From positions 496,001 through 560,000 of the forward strand of contig NZ_WPHG01000002.1 of the NCBI RefSeq assembly GCF_009742725.1: DNA of 64,000 bases, in the 5' to 3' direction. Position 1 is the stretch's first letter. The number at the start of each line of letters is the position of its first letter. The position numbers and the translations under genes are program-made. Positions 17,579 through 27,726 of the stretch are shown here, in pieces. This stretch comes from Nitratireductor arenosus (GTDB lineage: Bacteria; Pseudomonadota; Alphaproteobacteria; Rhizobiales; Rhizobiaceae). The notes beneath the pieces are model-generated. The model ran no database searches. It saw only the letters and a program-made list of their open reading frames with translations, and was not told the origin of the DNA.

Positions 17579-18940
17579 GTGGCGTCGTTGAACGGTAAGT
17601 TTCTCGCAGCGTTTCTGCTTTCCGCGGTGATGGTAACGCCGGTAGGCGCGGAGACCATCACCGGAGCGCTCTCCAAGGCCTATCAGAACAATTCGAGCCT
17701 GAATTCGGCCCGTGCCGGTGTGCGTGTCACCGACGAGGGCGTTCCGCTTGCCAAATCGGGCTATCGGCCGACGATCGCAGCGGTCGGTTCCGTCAACTAT
17801 GCCAGCCAGGCCGGGACGCGGATCACCACCGGCTCGTTCGGCGTCGAGATCAGGCAGACCCTGTTTGACGGTTTCCAGACCAAGAACAATGTGCGCGCGG
17901 CCGAGGCGCGGGTGCGCGCGGCCAACGAGGCGCTGCGCAACACCGAGCAGAACACGCTGTTCAACGCGGCGTCGGCCTATATGGATGTGATCCGCGACCG
18001 GCAGATCGCGGCGTTGCGCGAGCGCAATCTGGCTTTCCTGGCGGAACAGGTGCGCGCGTCCAAATCGCGGTTCGAGGTGGGCGAGGGCACCCGCACCGAT
18101 GTGGCGCAGGCAGAGGCGGGGCGGTCGGGCGCCGTGGCGCAGCTTTCGGCGGCGCGCGCGGCGGTGCTGTCGAGTTCGGCCGTCTACCGCCAGATCATTG
18201 GCGACGATCCGGGCAAGCTGCGCGCGGCCGGTCCGCTCACAAAGCTGTTGCCCGGCACGCTCGGTCAGGCGATCGCGATCGCGGCGGCCGAGCACCCGGC
18301 GATCAAGTCGACGCAGAATCTGGTCGACGCCTCGTCGTTCGCGGTGAAGTCTGCCGAGGGTGCGTTGTTGCCCGGCGTGACGGCGAGCGCGGGCGTTTCC
18401 CGCGGTTTTCGCAACAATTCCCCGGACCTGACCGGCACCAGCGGTACTTTCAATTCCGGCAATATCGGCGCCACGCTTACCATCCCGATCTACCAGGGTG
18501 GCGCGGCCTCGACAAATGTGCGCCGCTCGAAGGAAGAATTCGGCCAGGCCCGGATCGAGGTCGATGTCGCCCATGACGGTGTGCGCGCGGCGGTCACGTC
18601 GGCCTGGACGCAATATACGGCGAGCGCCGAAGTGGTGGCGGCCAGCCGCGAGGCGGTCTCCGCCGCCCAGCTTGCTCTCGACGGCGTGATCGAGGAGCGT
18701 AATGTCGGCCAGCGCACCACGCTCGACGTGCTCGATTCTCAGGATGACGTGATCACCGCCCAGATCAATCTGGTGACGGCCGAGCGCGACCTGGTCGTGG
18801 CGAGTTATGCCATCCTGTCGTCGATCGGCCGGCTTTCGATGCGCAATCTCGGTCTCAAGGTCGCCGAATACCGGCCTCAGGAGCATTATGAGGCGGTGAA
18901 GGACAAATGGTACGGCCTGCGTACCCCGGACGGTCGCTGA
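17579..18940 (+). CDS. tolC: TolC family outer membrane channel protein
   Basis: An outer-membrane efflux or type I secretion duct. From a GTG at 17579 (GAGAGG ribosome-binding site 6 nt before it) the protein is 453 residues with a clean signal peptide (LNGKFLAAFLLSAVMVTPVGA, cut before ETITGAL). ATGs at 17426 or 17486 are in frame but would place a long polar stretch before the signal peptide. The two TolC repeats are visible: LSKAYQNNSSLNSARAGVRV early, VRQTLFDGF-like strands, and a second half with IPIYQGGAASTNVRRSKEEF and ERNVGQRTTLDVLDSQDDVI. No inner-membrane pump gene is adjacent, so it is a shared exit duct. Confidence 0.9.
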   Translation: MASLNGKFLAAFLLSAVMVTPVGAETITGALSKAYQNNSSLNSARAGVRVTDEGVPLAKSGYRPTIAAVGSVNYASQAGTRITTGSFGVEIRQTLFDGFQTKNNVRAAEARVRAANEALRNTEQNTLFNAASAYMDVIRDRQIAALRERNLAFLAEQVRASKSRFEVGEGTRTDVAQAEAGRSGAVAQLSAARAAVLSSSAVYRQIIGDDPGKLRAAGPLTKLLPGTLGQAIAIAAAEHPAIKSTQNLVDASSFAVKSAEGALLPGVTASAGVSRGFRNNSPDLTGTSGTFNSGNIGATLTIPIYQGGAASTNVRRSKEEFGQARIEVDVAHDGVRAAVTSAWTQYTASAEVVAASREAVSAAQLALDGVIEERNVGQRTTLDVLDSQDDVITAQINLVTAERDLVVASYAILSSIGRLSMRNLGLKVAEYRPQEHYEAVKDKWYGLRTPDGR

Positions 18941-19077
18941 GCCACGGGCAGAGCAGGCTCGGCTATCCTGTGTGAAACCCAAATCAGCTCGCTGACGGGG
19001 ATTCTCTCATAGAGTCCACTCGGTTAGGCTTGGCCTGATTCGGGGGCGCATCCCCCGTAACCGAGGGAGCAGCGGCC

Positions 19078-19791
19078 ATGGCGAGCGAAGCGGCGGAATC
19101 CATCGTGCCACAGACGCAGAATTTGCAGAAAGAGCCGTCGATGGAGGAGATCCTGGCCTCCATCCGGCGCATCATCGAAGACAGTGACCAGGCGGGCCCG
19201 CCAGACGGGCCGGCCAACGAGGCCGGTGCATCGCCGAGCCAACCCGCCGCCGCCGATGACGACGCGCCGGCCGACGACGATGCAGTCGACCTGGGCGACG
19301 ATCGCATGGCCGAGCCGAGCTGGACGGCGGGGCAGGTCGCGGGCGGCGAACCATCCGCGCCGCAACTCGACGCCGAGCCGGCAGACGAGGAGGAGCAGGC
19401 CATGCGGGCATGGCCCTCCGCGCCGGAAAGCCCGACGGACCACGACACCGCGACGGCGCAGGACGTCGCCAACTGGTCGGTGGCCATGGAAACGGAAATC
19501 GACAGGGCCTTGCCGCCATCGCCGGCCCAGGCCGACAGTGCCCCTCCCCAGGTCTCGGCCGTGGCTCCCGAGCGCGCATCCTCCATCCTGTCGGAGCAGA
19601 CGAGCCGTCAGGTCGCCGCGGCGTTCGGCGAGCTCTCGGACGCGTTCGCGGAAAACCGGCGCCAGCGCTTCGACGACATGGCCGCGGAAATGATGCGGCC
19701 GATGCTGCAGGAATGGCTGGACAACAACCTGCCGACACTGGTGGAAAAACTGGTGCGCGAGGAGATCGAGCGCGTGGCGCGCGGCGGCTGA
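19078..19791 (+). CDS. popZ: PopZ/DUF2497 family polar organizing protein
   Basis: 237 residues with the three-part build of PopZ: an N-terminal helix (KEPSMEEILASIRRIIEDSD, residues 17-36) that binds client proteins, a long disordered linker rich in Pro, Ala, Asp and Glu (about 37-180), and C-terminal helices for self-assembly (MMRPMLQEWLDNNLPTLVEK, then LVREEIERVARGG). In Caulobacter and rhizobial relatives PopZ condensates anchor the chromosome origin and cell-cycle proteins at the pole. Its place directly before valS is the conserved alphaproteobacterial location. The linker varies in sequence but keeps its acidic character. Confidence 0.9.
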   Translation: MASEAAESIVPQTQNLQKEPSMEEILASIRRIIEDSDQAGPPDGPANEAGASPSQPAAADDDAPADDDAVDLGDDRMAEPSWTAGQVAGGEPSAPQLDAEPADEEEQAMRAWPSAPESPTDHDTATAQDVANWSVAMETEIDRALPPSPAQADSAPPQVSAVAPERASSILSEQTSRQVAAAFGELSDAFAENRRQRFDDMAAEMMRPMLQEWLDNNLPTLVEKLVREEIERVARGG

Positions 19792-19992
19792 AGCACCTTT
19801 CGGCCCGGCATATCCGAAAAATGCGAAAGTCGACAGGCTGGCGGGCACTTTGAGGCACACCGCCGGCCGGGGCCGCCGCCGGCTCCGGTTGCTCTCGGGC
19901 CCGGGTGAGCGTTGCGCCGGCGCAGTTGACTCGCCTTGATCTGTCGGCTTTACACCGGGTTCTGACAGAGCCCTGCTGGCGCGGACATTCCA

Positions 19993-22776
19993 ATGCTTGA
20001 AAAAAACTATGACGCGGCGAGCGTCGAGCCCCTGATCGGCAAGCGGTGGGAGGAAGCCCATTCCTTCCGTGCCGGAGCGGGTGCCGAACATGGGGCGGAA
20101 ACCTATACGATCGTCATCCCGCCGCCCAATGTCACCGGCTCGCTGCATATGGGCCATGCGCTCAACAACACGCTGCAGGATATTCTGGTTCGCTTCGAAC
20201 GGATGCGTGGCAAGGATGTGTTGTGGCAGCCGGGCATGGACCATGCCGGTATCGCCACCCAGATGGTGGTCGAACGCCAGCTCATGGAAAAGCAGATCCA
20301 TCGCCGCGACCTGTCGCGCGAGGATTTCATCGACCGTGTCTGGCAATGGAAGGCCGCGTCAGGCGGCACGATCGTCAACCAGTTGAAACGGCTCGGCGCG
20401 TCCTGCGACTGGTCGCGCGAACGGTTCACCATGGACGAAGGCCTGTCGAAGGCCGTCATCGAGGTGTTCGTCACGCTCTTCAAACAGGGCCTGATCTACA
20501 AGGACAAGCGTCTGGTCAACTGGGATCCGAAGCTCTTGACGGCGATCTCCGACCTCGAGGTCGAGCAGGTCGAGCTCGATGGCCATCTGTGGCATTTCCG
20601 CTATCCGATCGCCGGCGTAGCCTTCGATCCGGCCGATCCGTCGACCTTCATCACGGTCGCGACGACACGACCCGAGACGATGCTCGGCGACACGGCGGTC
20701 GCCGTCCATCCCGAGGATGAGCGCTACAGCGACCTGATCGGAAAGCAGATCGAATTGCCGATCGTCGGCCGCAGGATCCCGATCGTCGCGGACGACTATT
20801 CCGATCCCGAAAAGGGCTCGGGCGCGGTCAAGATCACGCCGGCGCACGATTTCAACGATTTCGAGGTCGGCAAGCGCCACAAGCTGCGCGCCATCAACAT
20901 CCTGACCGTCGAGGCCAAGGTCGCGATCACCGACAATGAGGATTTTGTCGACGGCCTCGAGCCGACGGACATGCAGCGCGCCGTTTGGGATCAGCTCGAC
21001 GGCCTCGACCGGTTCGAGGCGCGCAAGCTGGTTGTGGCGATCATGGAGGAGGGCGGCTTTCTGGCGAAGACGGAGCCGCATCGCCACATGGTGCCGCATG
21101 GCGACCGCGGCGGGGTGCCGATCGAGCCGTTCCTGACTGACCAGTGGTATGTCGACGCCAAGACCCTGGCGCGTCCGGCGATCGAGAGCGTGCGCGAGGG
21201 CCGCACGAATTTCGTGCCGAAAAACTGGGAAAAGACCTATTTCGAATGGATGGACAACATCCAGCCCTGGTGCATTTCGCGCCAGCTTTGGTGGGGGCAC
21301 CAAATTCCTGCCTGGTACGGGCCGGACGGTCACGTCTTCGTGGAAAAGACCGAGAAGGAGGCGCTCGACGCAGCGGTCGAATACTACCTCGCCGTCGATA
21401 CGCCGTGGAAGGCGTGGGTGGAGGAAAAGCTGGAGAATTTCGCCCCGGGCGAGATTCTGACCCGCGACGACGATGTGCTCGATACCTGGTTTTCGTCGGC
21501 GCTGTGGCCGTTTTCCACGCTTGGCTGGCCCGACGAGACGCCCGAGCTGAAACGGTATTATCCGACCTCGGTGCTGGTCACCGGCTTCGACATCATCTTC
21601 TTCTGGGTCGCACGGATGATGATGATGGGCCTGCATTTCATGGAGGAGGAGCCGTTTCACACCGTCTATGTGCACGCGCTGGTGCGCGACAAGAACGGCG
21701 CCAAGATGTCGAAGTCGAAAGGCAACGTCATCGATCCGCTCGAGTTGATCGACCAGTACGGGGCCGACGCGCTGCGCTTCACCTTGACGATCATGGCCGC
21801 CCAGGGGCGCGACGTGAAGCTCGACCCGGCGCGTGTGGCCGGCTATCGCAATTTCGGCACCAAGCTGTGGAACGCGACGCGCTTCGCCCAGATGAACGGG
21901 GTCGCCGCCGATCCGGACTTCGATCCGCAAGCGGTGGCGCTGACTATTAATCGCTGGATCCTGACGGAACTGACCCGGACGGAAAGGGCGATCACCACGG
22001 CGATCGGTTCCTACCGCTTCAACGAGGCGGCGAGCGCGGCCTACGGCTTCGTCTGGAACCTTTTCTGCGATTGGTATCTGGAACTGCTGAAGCCGGTTTT
22101 CGCCGGCTCCGACGAGGCAGCCGTCGCCGAAAGCCGCGCGTGCGCGGCTTACGCGCTCGAGCAGATCTACAAGCTGCTGCACCCGATGATGCCGTTCATG
22201 ACCGAGGAATTGTGGGCGCGCACGGCGCCGGACGGCACGCCGCGCGAGGACATGCTGGCGGTGACCGGCTGGCCGGAACTGGGCTTCGAGGACGAGGCGG
22301 CGGCGGCCGAGATCAACTGGCTGGTCGATCTCGTTTCGGGCATTCGTTCGGTGCGCGCGGAAATGAACGTGCCGCCGTCGGCGACCGCGCCGCTGGTGTT
22401 GGTCGGCGCCGAGCCGCTCACCAAGGAGCGTTTGAAGCGCCATGGCGAGGCGATCGGGCGCCTGGCGCGGGTATCGGAGATCACTGAGAAGAACGAGGCC
22501 CCGAAAGGGTCGGCGCAGATCGTGGTCGGGGAGGCGACGGCCTGTCTGCCGCTCGGCGATCTCATCGACTTGAAGGCGGAGGCGGATCGGCTCGAAAAGG
22601 AGATCGCCAAGCTCGACGGCGAGATCTCGCGCATCCAGAAGAAGCTCGCCAACGAGAAGTTCGTCGCCCGGGCCCCCGAGGGCATCGTGGCAAGCGAGCG
22701 CGAGAAGATGGCCGAGTTCCAGGCCTCGCGCGACCGCCTGAAAACGGCGCATGCCCGCGTCGCGGACGCCGGCTAG
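19993..22776 (+). CDS. valS: valyl-tRNA synthetase
   Basis: A 927-residue class I aminoacyl-tRNA synthetase that charges tRNA-Val. The HIGH-type motif is in [17 protein letters not shown] (about residues 42-58) and the KMSKS loop in [15 protein letters not shown] (about 565-579). An editing domain lies between them ([20 protein letters not shown]), and a tRNA-binding anticodon domain and a C-terminal coiled coil ([20 protein letters not shown]) follow. Length and order are normal for the family. Confidence 0.97.
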   Translation: MLEKNYDAASVEPLIGKRWEEAHSFRAGAGAEHGAETYTIVIPPPNVTGSLHMGHALNNTLQDILVRFERMRGKDVLWQPGMDHAGIATQMVVERQLMEKQIHRRDLSREDFIDRVWQWKAASGGTIVNQLKRLGASCDWSRERFTMDEGLSKAVIEVFVTLFKQGLIYKDKRLVNWDPKLLTAISDLEVEQVELDGHLWHFRYPIAGVAFDPADPSTFITVATTRPETMLGDTAVAVHPEDERYSDLIGKQIELPIVGRRIPIVADDYSDPEKGSGAVKITPAHDFNDFEVGKRHKLRAINILTVEAKVAITDNEDFVDGLEPTDMQRAVWDQLDGLDRFEARKLVVAIMEEGGFLAKTEPHRHMVPHGDRGGVPIEPFLTDQWYVDAKTLARPAIESVREGRTNFVPKNWEKTYFEWMDNIQPWCISRQLWWGHQIPAWYGPDGHVFVEKTEKEALDAAVEYYLAVDTPWKAWVEEKLENFAPGEILTRDDDVLDTWFSSALWPFSTLGWPDETPELKRYYPTSVLVTGFDIIFFWVARMMMMGLHFMEEEPFHTVYVHALVRDKNGAKMSKSKGNVIDPLELIDQYGADALRFTLTIMAAQGRDVKLDPARVAGYRNFGTKLWNATRFAQMNGVAADPDFDPQAVALTINRWILTELTRTERAITTAIGSYRFNEAASAAYGFVWNLFCDWYLELLKPVFAGSDEAAVAESRACAAYALEQIYKLLHPMMPFMTEELWARTAPDGTPREDMLAVTGWPELGFEDEAAAAEINWLVDLVSGIRSVRAEMNVPPSATAPLVLVGAEPLTKERLKRHGEAIGRLARVSEITEKNEAPKGSAQIVVGEATACLPLGDLIDLKAEADRLEKEIAKLDGEISRIQKKLANEKFVARAPEGIVASEREKMAEFQASRDRLKTAHARVADAG

Positions 22777-22815
22777 ATGTCAAAGGCCGGTGCGCGGCCG
22801 GCGCGACATCGACGT

Positions 22816-22842
22816 GGGCGGGTCGCCTCGGCCCACCCGCCC
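22816..22842 (+). terminator. hairpin downstream of valS, possible terminator
   Basis: GGGCGGGT (22816-22823) pairs with ACCCGCCC (22835-22842). A second stem follows at about 22864-22889 (CCGTGCTT with AAGCACGCGG). Neither has a strong T-run, so they may slow or end valS transcription or mark RNA processing. Confidence 0.35.
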
Positions 22843-23000
22843 GTGGCCGATCAAAAACGGTAGCCGTGCTTGAAAAAGCACGCGGTTGAGCGCACATAGG
22901 GGCAGTCACACGGGCCGGGCCCCTCTGGCAGGCAAGGCGTTGCCTGTGATGTCGGACCGACGACAAACGCGCTCACGCGGCGCAACGCGCAGCCTTTTCG

Positions 23001-23933
23001 ATGATTCAACATGAGTGGCTCTGGCCCGGATTTCTGGCCTTCGTCGCGTTGATTCTTTTCCTGGACCTTTTTGTATTGCATCGTCGCGATCACGTGATTT
23101 CGGCGCGCGAGGCAGGTTTCACCGTTGCCGGCTACGTGTCGCTGGCGATGATCTTCGCCGCCGGTATCTTTTATTTCGCCGGCGCCCGGCGCGGGTCGGA
23201 ATTCCTCACCGGCTATCTGGTCGAGCAGGCCTTGTCGCTCGACAACATCTTCGTGATCGCGCTGATCTTTTCCTATTTCCGGGTGCCGCCCGAGGCACAG
23301 TATCGGGTGCTGTTTTACGGCATTGTCGGCGCCATCGTGATGCGGCTGTCGCTGATCGTTCCCGGCGTCAAACTGGTCGACCAGTTCTTTATCGTCGGCA
23401 TGGCGCTCGGCGCGCTGCTGGTCTTTTCCGGTTACAAGATGATGATGTGCGGCGATGACATGATCGATCCGGGCGAGAGCCGGGTGGTGAAATTGCTCAA
23501 GCGGACCGGGCGCGTGACCGACGAATATCAGGGTGCGCGTTTCTTCGTCCGGCGCGGCGGCCTATTGTTCATGACGCCGCTTTTCGTGGTGCTCGCCACC
23601 GTCGAGGTGACCGATCTGGTCTTCGCCGTCGATTCGATCCCGGCCGTGCTCGCCGTCTCCAACGACCCGTTCATCGTCTTTTCCTCGAATGTGTTCGCCA
23701 TCATGGGGCTGCGCGCGCTGTTTTTCGTGCTGGCCGGGATGATGCGCGAGTTCCACCACCTCAAGACCGGCCTGTCGCTGGTGCTGATCTTCATCGGCGC
23801 GAAAATGCTGGTGGCGCATTTTTACGAAATCCCCGCCACCGCGGCGCTGCTGGTGACGGCGATGTTGATTGTCGGTTCGGTGGTGGCTTCTGTTCTCACG
23901 CGCGAGAAAAAGGGCGGCGAAGCGCGCGGCTGA
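23001..23933 (+). CDS. TerC/Alx family integral membrane protein
   Basis: 310 residues with about eight hydrophobic helices. The two family signatures are intact: EQALSLDNIFVIALIFSYF (about 75-93) and EVTDLVFAVDSIPAVLAVSN followed by DPFIVFSSNVFAIMGLRALF (about 205-245). The acidic residues in these blocks are thought to bind metal ions. Alx and TerC relatives export Mn(II) or support metal-loaded secreted enzymes; the specific role here is unknown. The name 'tellurium resistance' is historical. It is a single gene after valS with a weak ribosome-binding site. Confidence 0.9.
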   Translation: MIQHEWLWPGFLAFVALILFLDLFVLHRRDHVISAREAGFTVAGYVSLAMIFAAGIFYFAGARRGSEFLTGYLVEQALSLDNIFVIALIFSYFRVPPEAQYRVLFYGIVGAIVMRLSLIVPGVKLVDQFFIVGMALGALLVFSGYKMMMCGDDMIDPGESRVVKLLKRTGRVTDEYQGARFFVRRGGLLFMTPLFVVLATVEVTDLVFAVDSIPAVLAVSNDPFIVFSSNVFAIMGLRALFFVLAGMMREFHHLKTGLSLVLIFIGAKMLVAHFYEIPATAALLVTAMLIVGSVVASVLTREKKGGEARG

Positions 23934-24379
23934 AGGGTGGAATGTTTGATCTCCACCTTCTGTGGTCCGCTTTGTGGCGTTTCGGCAACACTCTCTCAAC
24001 AAGCTTTGATGTATACCGGTGCTGGCGGGAGGATTGCCCCGATCCCGCCATAAACAGATCGCAACTCGTAGGGTGTCGAAACGCCTGCCGTAACCAGCGG
24101 CCGGAAGCGCCGCCAAAGGGTGGCGAGGACACAGATGGACGCCAAAAAGACCGTCGGAGACAGTTTTCGCTTTGCCGCCAGGCGCGGATCGGTGCCGGTC
24201 GCGTCGTTGTCGGCTGGCGCTGTTGAATGCGCAGTCCGGCGCAGGCCTACGGTGGCCTTTGACGGCGGGTCGGAACAATATGCGACGACTATCCGTATCA
24301 GCCTGCCGCGCGGATGGGCGCGTGGCCTTGGCAAAGAGCGGACCGTGTCGCTTACAGAAAACAAAAGAACCTTTTTGTC
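23934..24379. other. long leader region upstream of exoR
   Basis: About 446 bp with no credible gene. A GGCGGGA...TCCCGCC hairpin near 24027-24052 is probably the terC terminator or a leader structure. The rest is the likely exoR promoter region; no clear promoter motif can be picked. Confidence 0.4.
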
Positions 24380-25177
24380 ATGCTGATTACCAGTCGGGCC
24401 GTTCCGGTCCTTGTCAGTGCGTTTGTGTGGGTGTGCGGAAGCGTTGGCAGCGCCTCCGCGCTCGATCCGAACACGGTACAGGAAAAGGACACCAGCCCCT
24501 GGGCCGTGTTCCGTTTGGGCTTCTCCGCCTACAAGCAGGGACATAAGGAAGAGGCGATCGAGGCCTATCGCTACGCGGCCGAGAAAGGCCAGCTCGGCGC
24601 GCGCTGGAAGCTGGCGCGCATGTACGCGGAAGGCGACGGGGTCGCGCGCAACGATTACGAAGCCTTCAAGGCGTTTAGCGAAATCGTCCGCCAGGACGTT
24701 GCGCCGGGCAGCCCGGAGGAAAGCTACGTGTCGGATGCGCTGGTGGCCGTGGGCGGATATCTGCGCCGTGGCATACCCGGCACGCCGGTCAAGCCGAACC
24801 CGTCCGCCGCGCAGGAATATTACATGCGTGCGGCCGCCAATTACCGCAATCCGAACGCTCAGTACGAGATCGGCAAGATGTTCCTGTCCGGAGAAGGCGT
24901 GCGCTCCAGCGTCCGCCAGGCCGGACGCTGGCTGCAGCTTGCCGCCGAGAAGGGTCATGCCGGCGCACAGGCGACGCTCGGCAATCTGCTGTTTCAGAGC
25001 GGCAAGGTCGTGAAGGGGCTGGCGATGATGACGGCCGCGCTCGAGCGCGCGGCGCCCGTCGACCAGAGCTGGATTCGCGGCATGCAGGAAGAAGCTTTCT
25101 CGCTGGCCGGTGAATCCGACCGGCGTACCGCGATCGCGCTCTCCCAGGATATCATCCGCAAGGGGCTTGGCCGGTAG
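24380..25177 (+). CDS. exoR: ExoR-type periplasmic Sel1-repeat regulator
   Basis: 265 residues from the ATG at 24380, beginning with a signal peptide (MLITSRAVPVLVSAFVWVCG, cut after SASA), so it acts in the periplasm. Sel1/TPR-like repeats are visible: VFRLGFSAYKQGHKEEAIEA, GARWKLARMYAEGDGVARND, AQYEIGKMFLSGEGVR and GAQATLGNLLF. Block order and the end region GLAMMTAALE...WIRGMQEEAFSL match rhizobial ExoR, which holds the sensor kinase ExoS inactive and thereby represses exopolysaccharide and flips motility. The partner exoS/chvI genes are not in the window. Confidence 0.85.
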   Translation: MLITSRAVPVLVSAFVWVCGSVGSASALDPNTVQEKDTSPWAVFRLGFSAYKQGHKEEAIEAYRYAAEKGQLGARWKLARMYAEGDGVARNDYEAFKAFSEIVRQDVAPGSPEESYVSDALVAVGGYLRRGIPGTPVKPNPSAAQEYYMRAAANYRNPNAQYEIGKMFLSGEGVRSSVRQAGRWLQLAAEKGHAGAQATLGNLLFQSGKVVKGLAMMTAALERAAPVDQSWIRGMQEEAFSLAGESDRRTAIALSQDIIRKGLGR

Positions 25178-25298
25178 GCAGCCGCGTGCCGCCGGCTAAG
25201 ACGCTCAAGCGCGGGGCGGCGTCGTTCATCGCCGTGAGCACGCATGCCGGGCCGGGGCTGCAACGGGTTTCGAACGGCAGGCGCTGCGGCGCGCGCTT

Positions 25299-25589
25299 TC
25301 AATCGCCGTCGGACGATTGCGATACCGGATGCTTGCTGGCAGTCGGCGCGCGGGTCATTTCGGGCGCGAGCAGGGTGGTCGGACAGCCGTCCTCGATCTT
25401 TTGCCACGACGTGTTGTTCAACACCTTGCCGCAGCGCGCTAGCCAGGAGCCGCTTGGCAGCCGGAGGCACACCACCGACCCCTCCGCATAGCGGGTGCCG
25501 TTGGCAAGACAAGTGCATTCCGGCTCGGCGAATACCGGCCCCGCGGCCAGCAACGCCGCGACGGCAAAGCAGGTGCGCAGCAGTCTCAT
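25299..25589 (-). CDS. small secreted cysteine-rich protein of unknown function
   Basis: 96 residues from the ATG at 25589, with a signal peptide (MRLLRTCFAVAALLAAGPVFA). The mature part has four cysteines (ECTCL, VVCLRL, ARCGKV, DGCPTT) that could form two disulfides, and ends in a polar tail. The ribosome-binding site is not strong; an upstream GTG at 25607 would add six residues. Convergent with exoR. I know similar secreted orphans in Hyphomicrobiales but no function. Confidence 0.6.
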   Translation of the reverse strand: MRLLRTCFAVAALLAAGPVFAEPECTCLANGTRYAEGSVVCLRLPSGSWLARCGKVLNNTSWQKIEDGCPTTLLAPEMTRAPTASKHPVSQSSDGD

Positions 25590-25719
25590 GATGACGCAGG
25601 CTAGCACGAAAGGCGGGTTTCACCAATTCAGGATCGGTCTCCTGGCCTTCTCTGGATCGCGGTTTTGATGTCTGCCGACCGGTTGGAGCTGGTTTCGGCA
25701 GGGCGCCTCGCGCGCGGTT

Positions 25720-27699
25720 TCACCCGGGTTGCTCTTGCTGAAACGGGATCGTCACGCCCAGGGCGGTGCCGGTGTCGCCTTTGCTGAGGAGTTCGAAGTC
25801 GTAGCCGTAACGCTCGGCCAGTTCGACCACGATCGCGAGACCATGACCCTCGCCGTCGCTGACGGTGAAGGCGCTGTCCAGCCGCGCGCCGCGCCGACAG
25901 GCCTGCTTGAACGTCTCGGACGTGAGGCCGGGACCGGTATCGTGCATTTCGATGCGGCATCCATCCTTCAACCGGCGTACGCCCAGGAGAAGCTTGCCAG
26001 AGGGAGTGTATTTGATGGCGTTCGACACGAGGTTGGAGACGATCCGCATGGCCGCCAAGGCGGGAACGGGCGTGACGAGGCTGGTCGCGACGAAGCGGAA
26101 GCGAAGCCCCTTGATCTCGGCGTCGGGTACGAACATTTCATGCACGCTGCTCAGGATTTCGCCGAGATTGATCTCGTCGCTAGTTTTGCGGACCTGGTTG
26201 GGGGCGGGGCCCTTGAGGTGGTCGGAGACGAGCGCTTCGAGATAGTCGAAACTGTCGTAGATGTCGGCGTAGTTCTGCGTCGGTCCGGCTTTTTTGTCGC
26301 TCATCACCCCCTGCACGGCCAGGCGGAGCGCATGCAGCGGCTGACGGATGTCGTGAACCGTGTTTTCGATGTGCTGCTTGTGTTTGGTCGTGGTTTCCAG
26401 GGCCAGTTCGTAGCGTGCTTCCAGATTGCGCAGACGCGTGTTCATGTCGAGATTGCGTTGGGCCTGCTCCAGGCTCGCGCGCAGCGCCTTTTGCCGTTCT
26501 TCACGCAACTGATGATAGCGGTCCACGATCGCAAGGCCCATCATGACGGCATCGAATATCATCACCACGCGCATGCTGTCGTGCTGGAATTCCTGTGTGA
26601 CCTCGATCCCGAACCAGTGGCGCGCCATCATCAGCATGGCTGACCCCGTCGCCCCCAGCCAGGCAAAGACGTAAAAGCGAACCTGCTTGAAGCGATGGCG
26701 CGCGGCCAAGAGCGCGGCAACGGTAAACAGCGCGACTGCGAACAGCACGACGAGGATGAGATATTTCTTGATCAGCCGGGGCTCGACGAAGAGGCCGGAC
26801 ACCATCATCGTCGCCGTGATGAGGATGACGGCAAGCAGGAACTTGTCGACGACGCGATGATATTTCGGCGTGTTGAGAAAAATCCGCGCGTAGATCGCGC
26901 CGAAAACGGCGTAGGAGCCGCCTGCGACGACCGAGGCGTAGCTGTTGAAGGCCGGCAGGCCGGGCCACAAATACTGGAAGGCGACACCGTCGACATGCAT
27001 GATGTAGACCAAGGTGGCGGTGGAATAGGCGATGTAGGCGGGGAAGATCGGATGGCGCAGTACGATGCCTGCCAATAGCGCCGCGACGATCAGGATCACC
27101 ATCATGCCGTAATAGATGAACTGCTTGGCGGTCTGGCGGGTCGAGACTTCCGTGAAGCTCTCGGCTGTCTCGATGGCGAGCGGCAGATAGGTCGCTCCCT
27201 CGGTCCAGAAACGGACATAGACGGTGGCTGCCTCGCCCGGTTTCAAGGATAGCGGTACCACCACTTCGGGATGCGCGACGGGACGCGTGGAAAAGGCCGA
27301 ATCGTGGTCCTGGGCCAAGGGGTGGGTCGTCCGGCCGCTGTCATCGACGATGTAGACGTGGAATATCTGCTTGAAATTCTCCTTGAAATGCAGGCGCCAA
27401 TCGGCGGTCCGGGCGGCGACGTTTTCTAGCCTCAGGCGCAGCCACACCATAGCGTCGGAATAGCCTACATCCGGTACGCGCGTGGCAATCGGTGAAAAGG
27501 GGTCGGGGCTTTCGCTCTTGACGTCGGCGATCGTCAGCGAATGATCCTCGTCCAGAAGAAGGTCGATATATTTGCCGACCGTGTCCGGATCGACAGGGCC
27601 TTCGAGCGTAAGCGTCCGGTCCTGAGCCTGGGCGATATGCAATTGGCACAGCACAGCGAAACATGCCAAAAACGGCAGGCTGTACCATTTGCGGTTCAA
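25720..27699 (-). CDS. 7TMR-DISM sensor histidine kinase
   Basis: 659 residues from a TTG at 27699, chosen because it gives a clean signal peptide (NRKWYSLPFLACFAVLCQ, cut after IAQA). Order: a periplasmic 7TMR-DISMED2-like beta domain (about 30-175, with AMVWLRLRLENVA), seven hydrophobic helices (about 190-390), a coiled coil (ERQKALRASLEQAQRNLDMN), a HisKA region with the phospho-acceptor in VHDIRQPLHALRLAVQ, and a HATPase with N-box NLVSNAIKYTP, DTGPGL and GEGHGLAI. It senses an extracellular ligand, often a carbohydrate in this class. It is transcribed away from the NarL-type regulator, its likely partner. Confidence 0.9.
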   Translation of the reverse strand: MNRKWYSLPFLACFAVLCQLHIAQAQDRTLTLEGPVDPDTVGKYIDLLLDEDHSLTIADVKSESPDPFSPIATRVPDVGYSDAMVWLRLRLENVAARTADWRLHFKENFKQIFHVYIVDDSGRTTHPLAQDHDSAFSTRPVAHPEVVVPLSLKPGEAATVYVRFWTEGATYLPLAIETAESFTEVSTRQTAKQFIYYGMMVILIVAALLAGIVLRHPIFPAYIAYSTATLVYIMHVDGVAFQYLWPGLPAFNSYASVVAGGSYAVFGAIYARIFLNTPKYHRVVDKFLLAVILITATMMVSGLFVEPRLIKKYLILVVLFAVALFTVAALLAARHRFKQVRFYVFAWLGATGSAMLMMARHWFGIEVTQEFQHDSMRVVMIFDAVMMGLAIVDRYHQLREERQKALRASLEQAQRNLDMNTRLRNLEARYELALETTTKHKQHIENTVHDIRQPLHALRLAVQGVMSDKKAGPTQNYADIYDSFDYLEALVSDHLKGPAPNQVRKTSDEINLGEILSSVHEMFVPDAEIKGLRFRFVATSLVTPVPALAAMRIVSNLVSNAIKYTPSGKLLLGVRRLKDGCRIEMHDTGPGLTSETFKQACRRGARLDSAFTVSDGEGHGLAIVVELAERYGYDFELLSKGDTGTALGVTIPFQQEQPG

Positions 27700-27726
27700 G
27701 TCAGCGGCTTTCGGGGGAGGGGCGGC

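Noticed and set aside
22860-23000. Possible yybP-ykoY (manganese) riboswitch upstream of the TerC-family gene.
   Set aside because: There are GC hairpins (AGGGGC...GCCCC), but the conserved L1 and L3 words of the motif are not convincingly present; a covariance search would decide.
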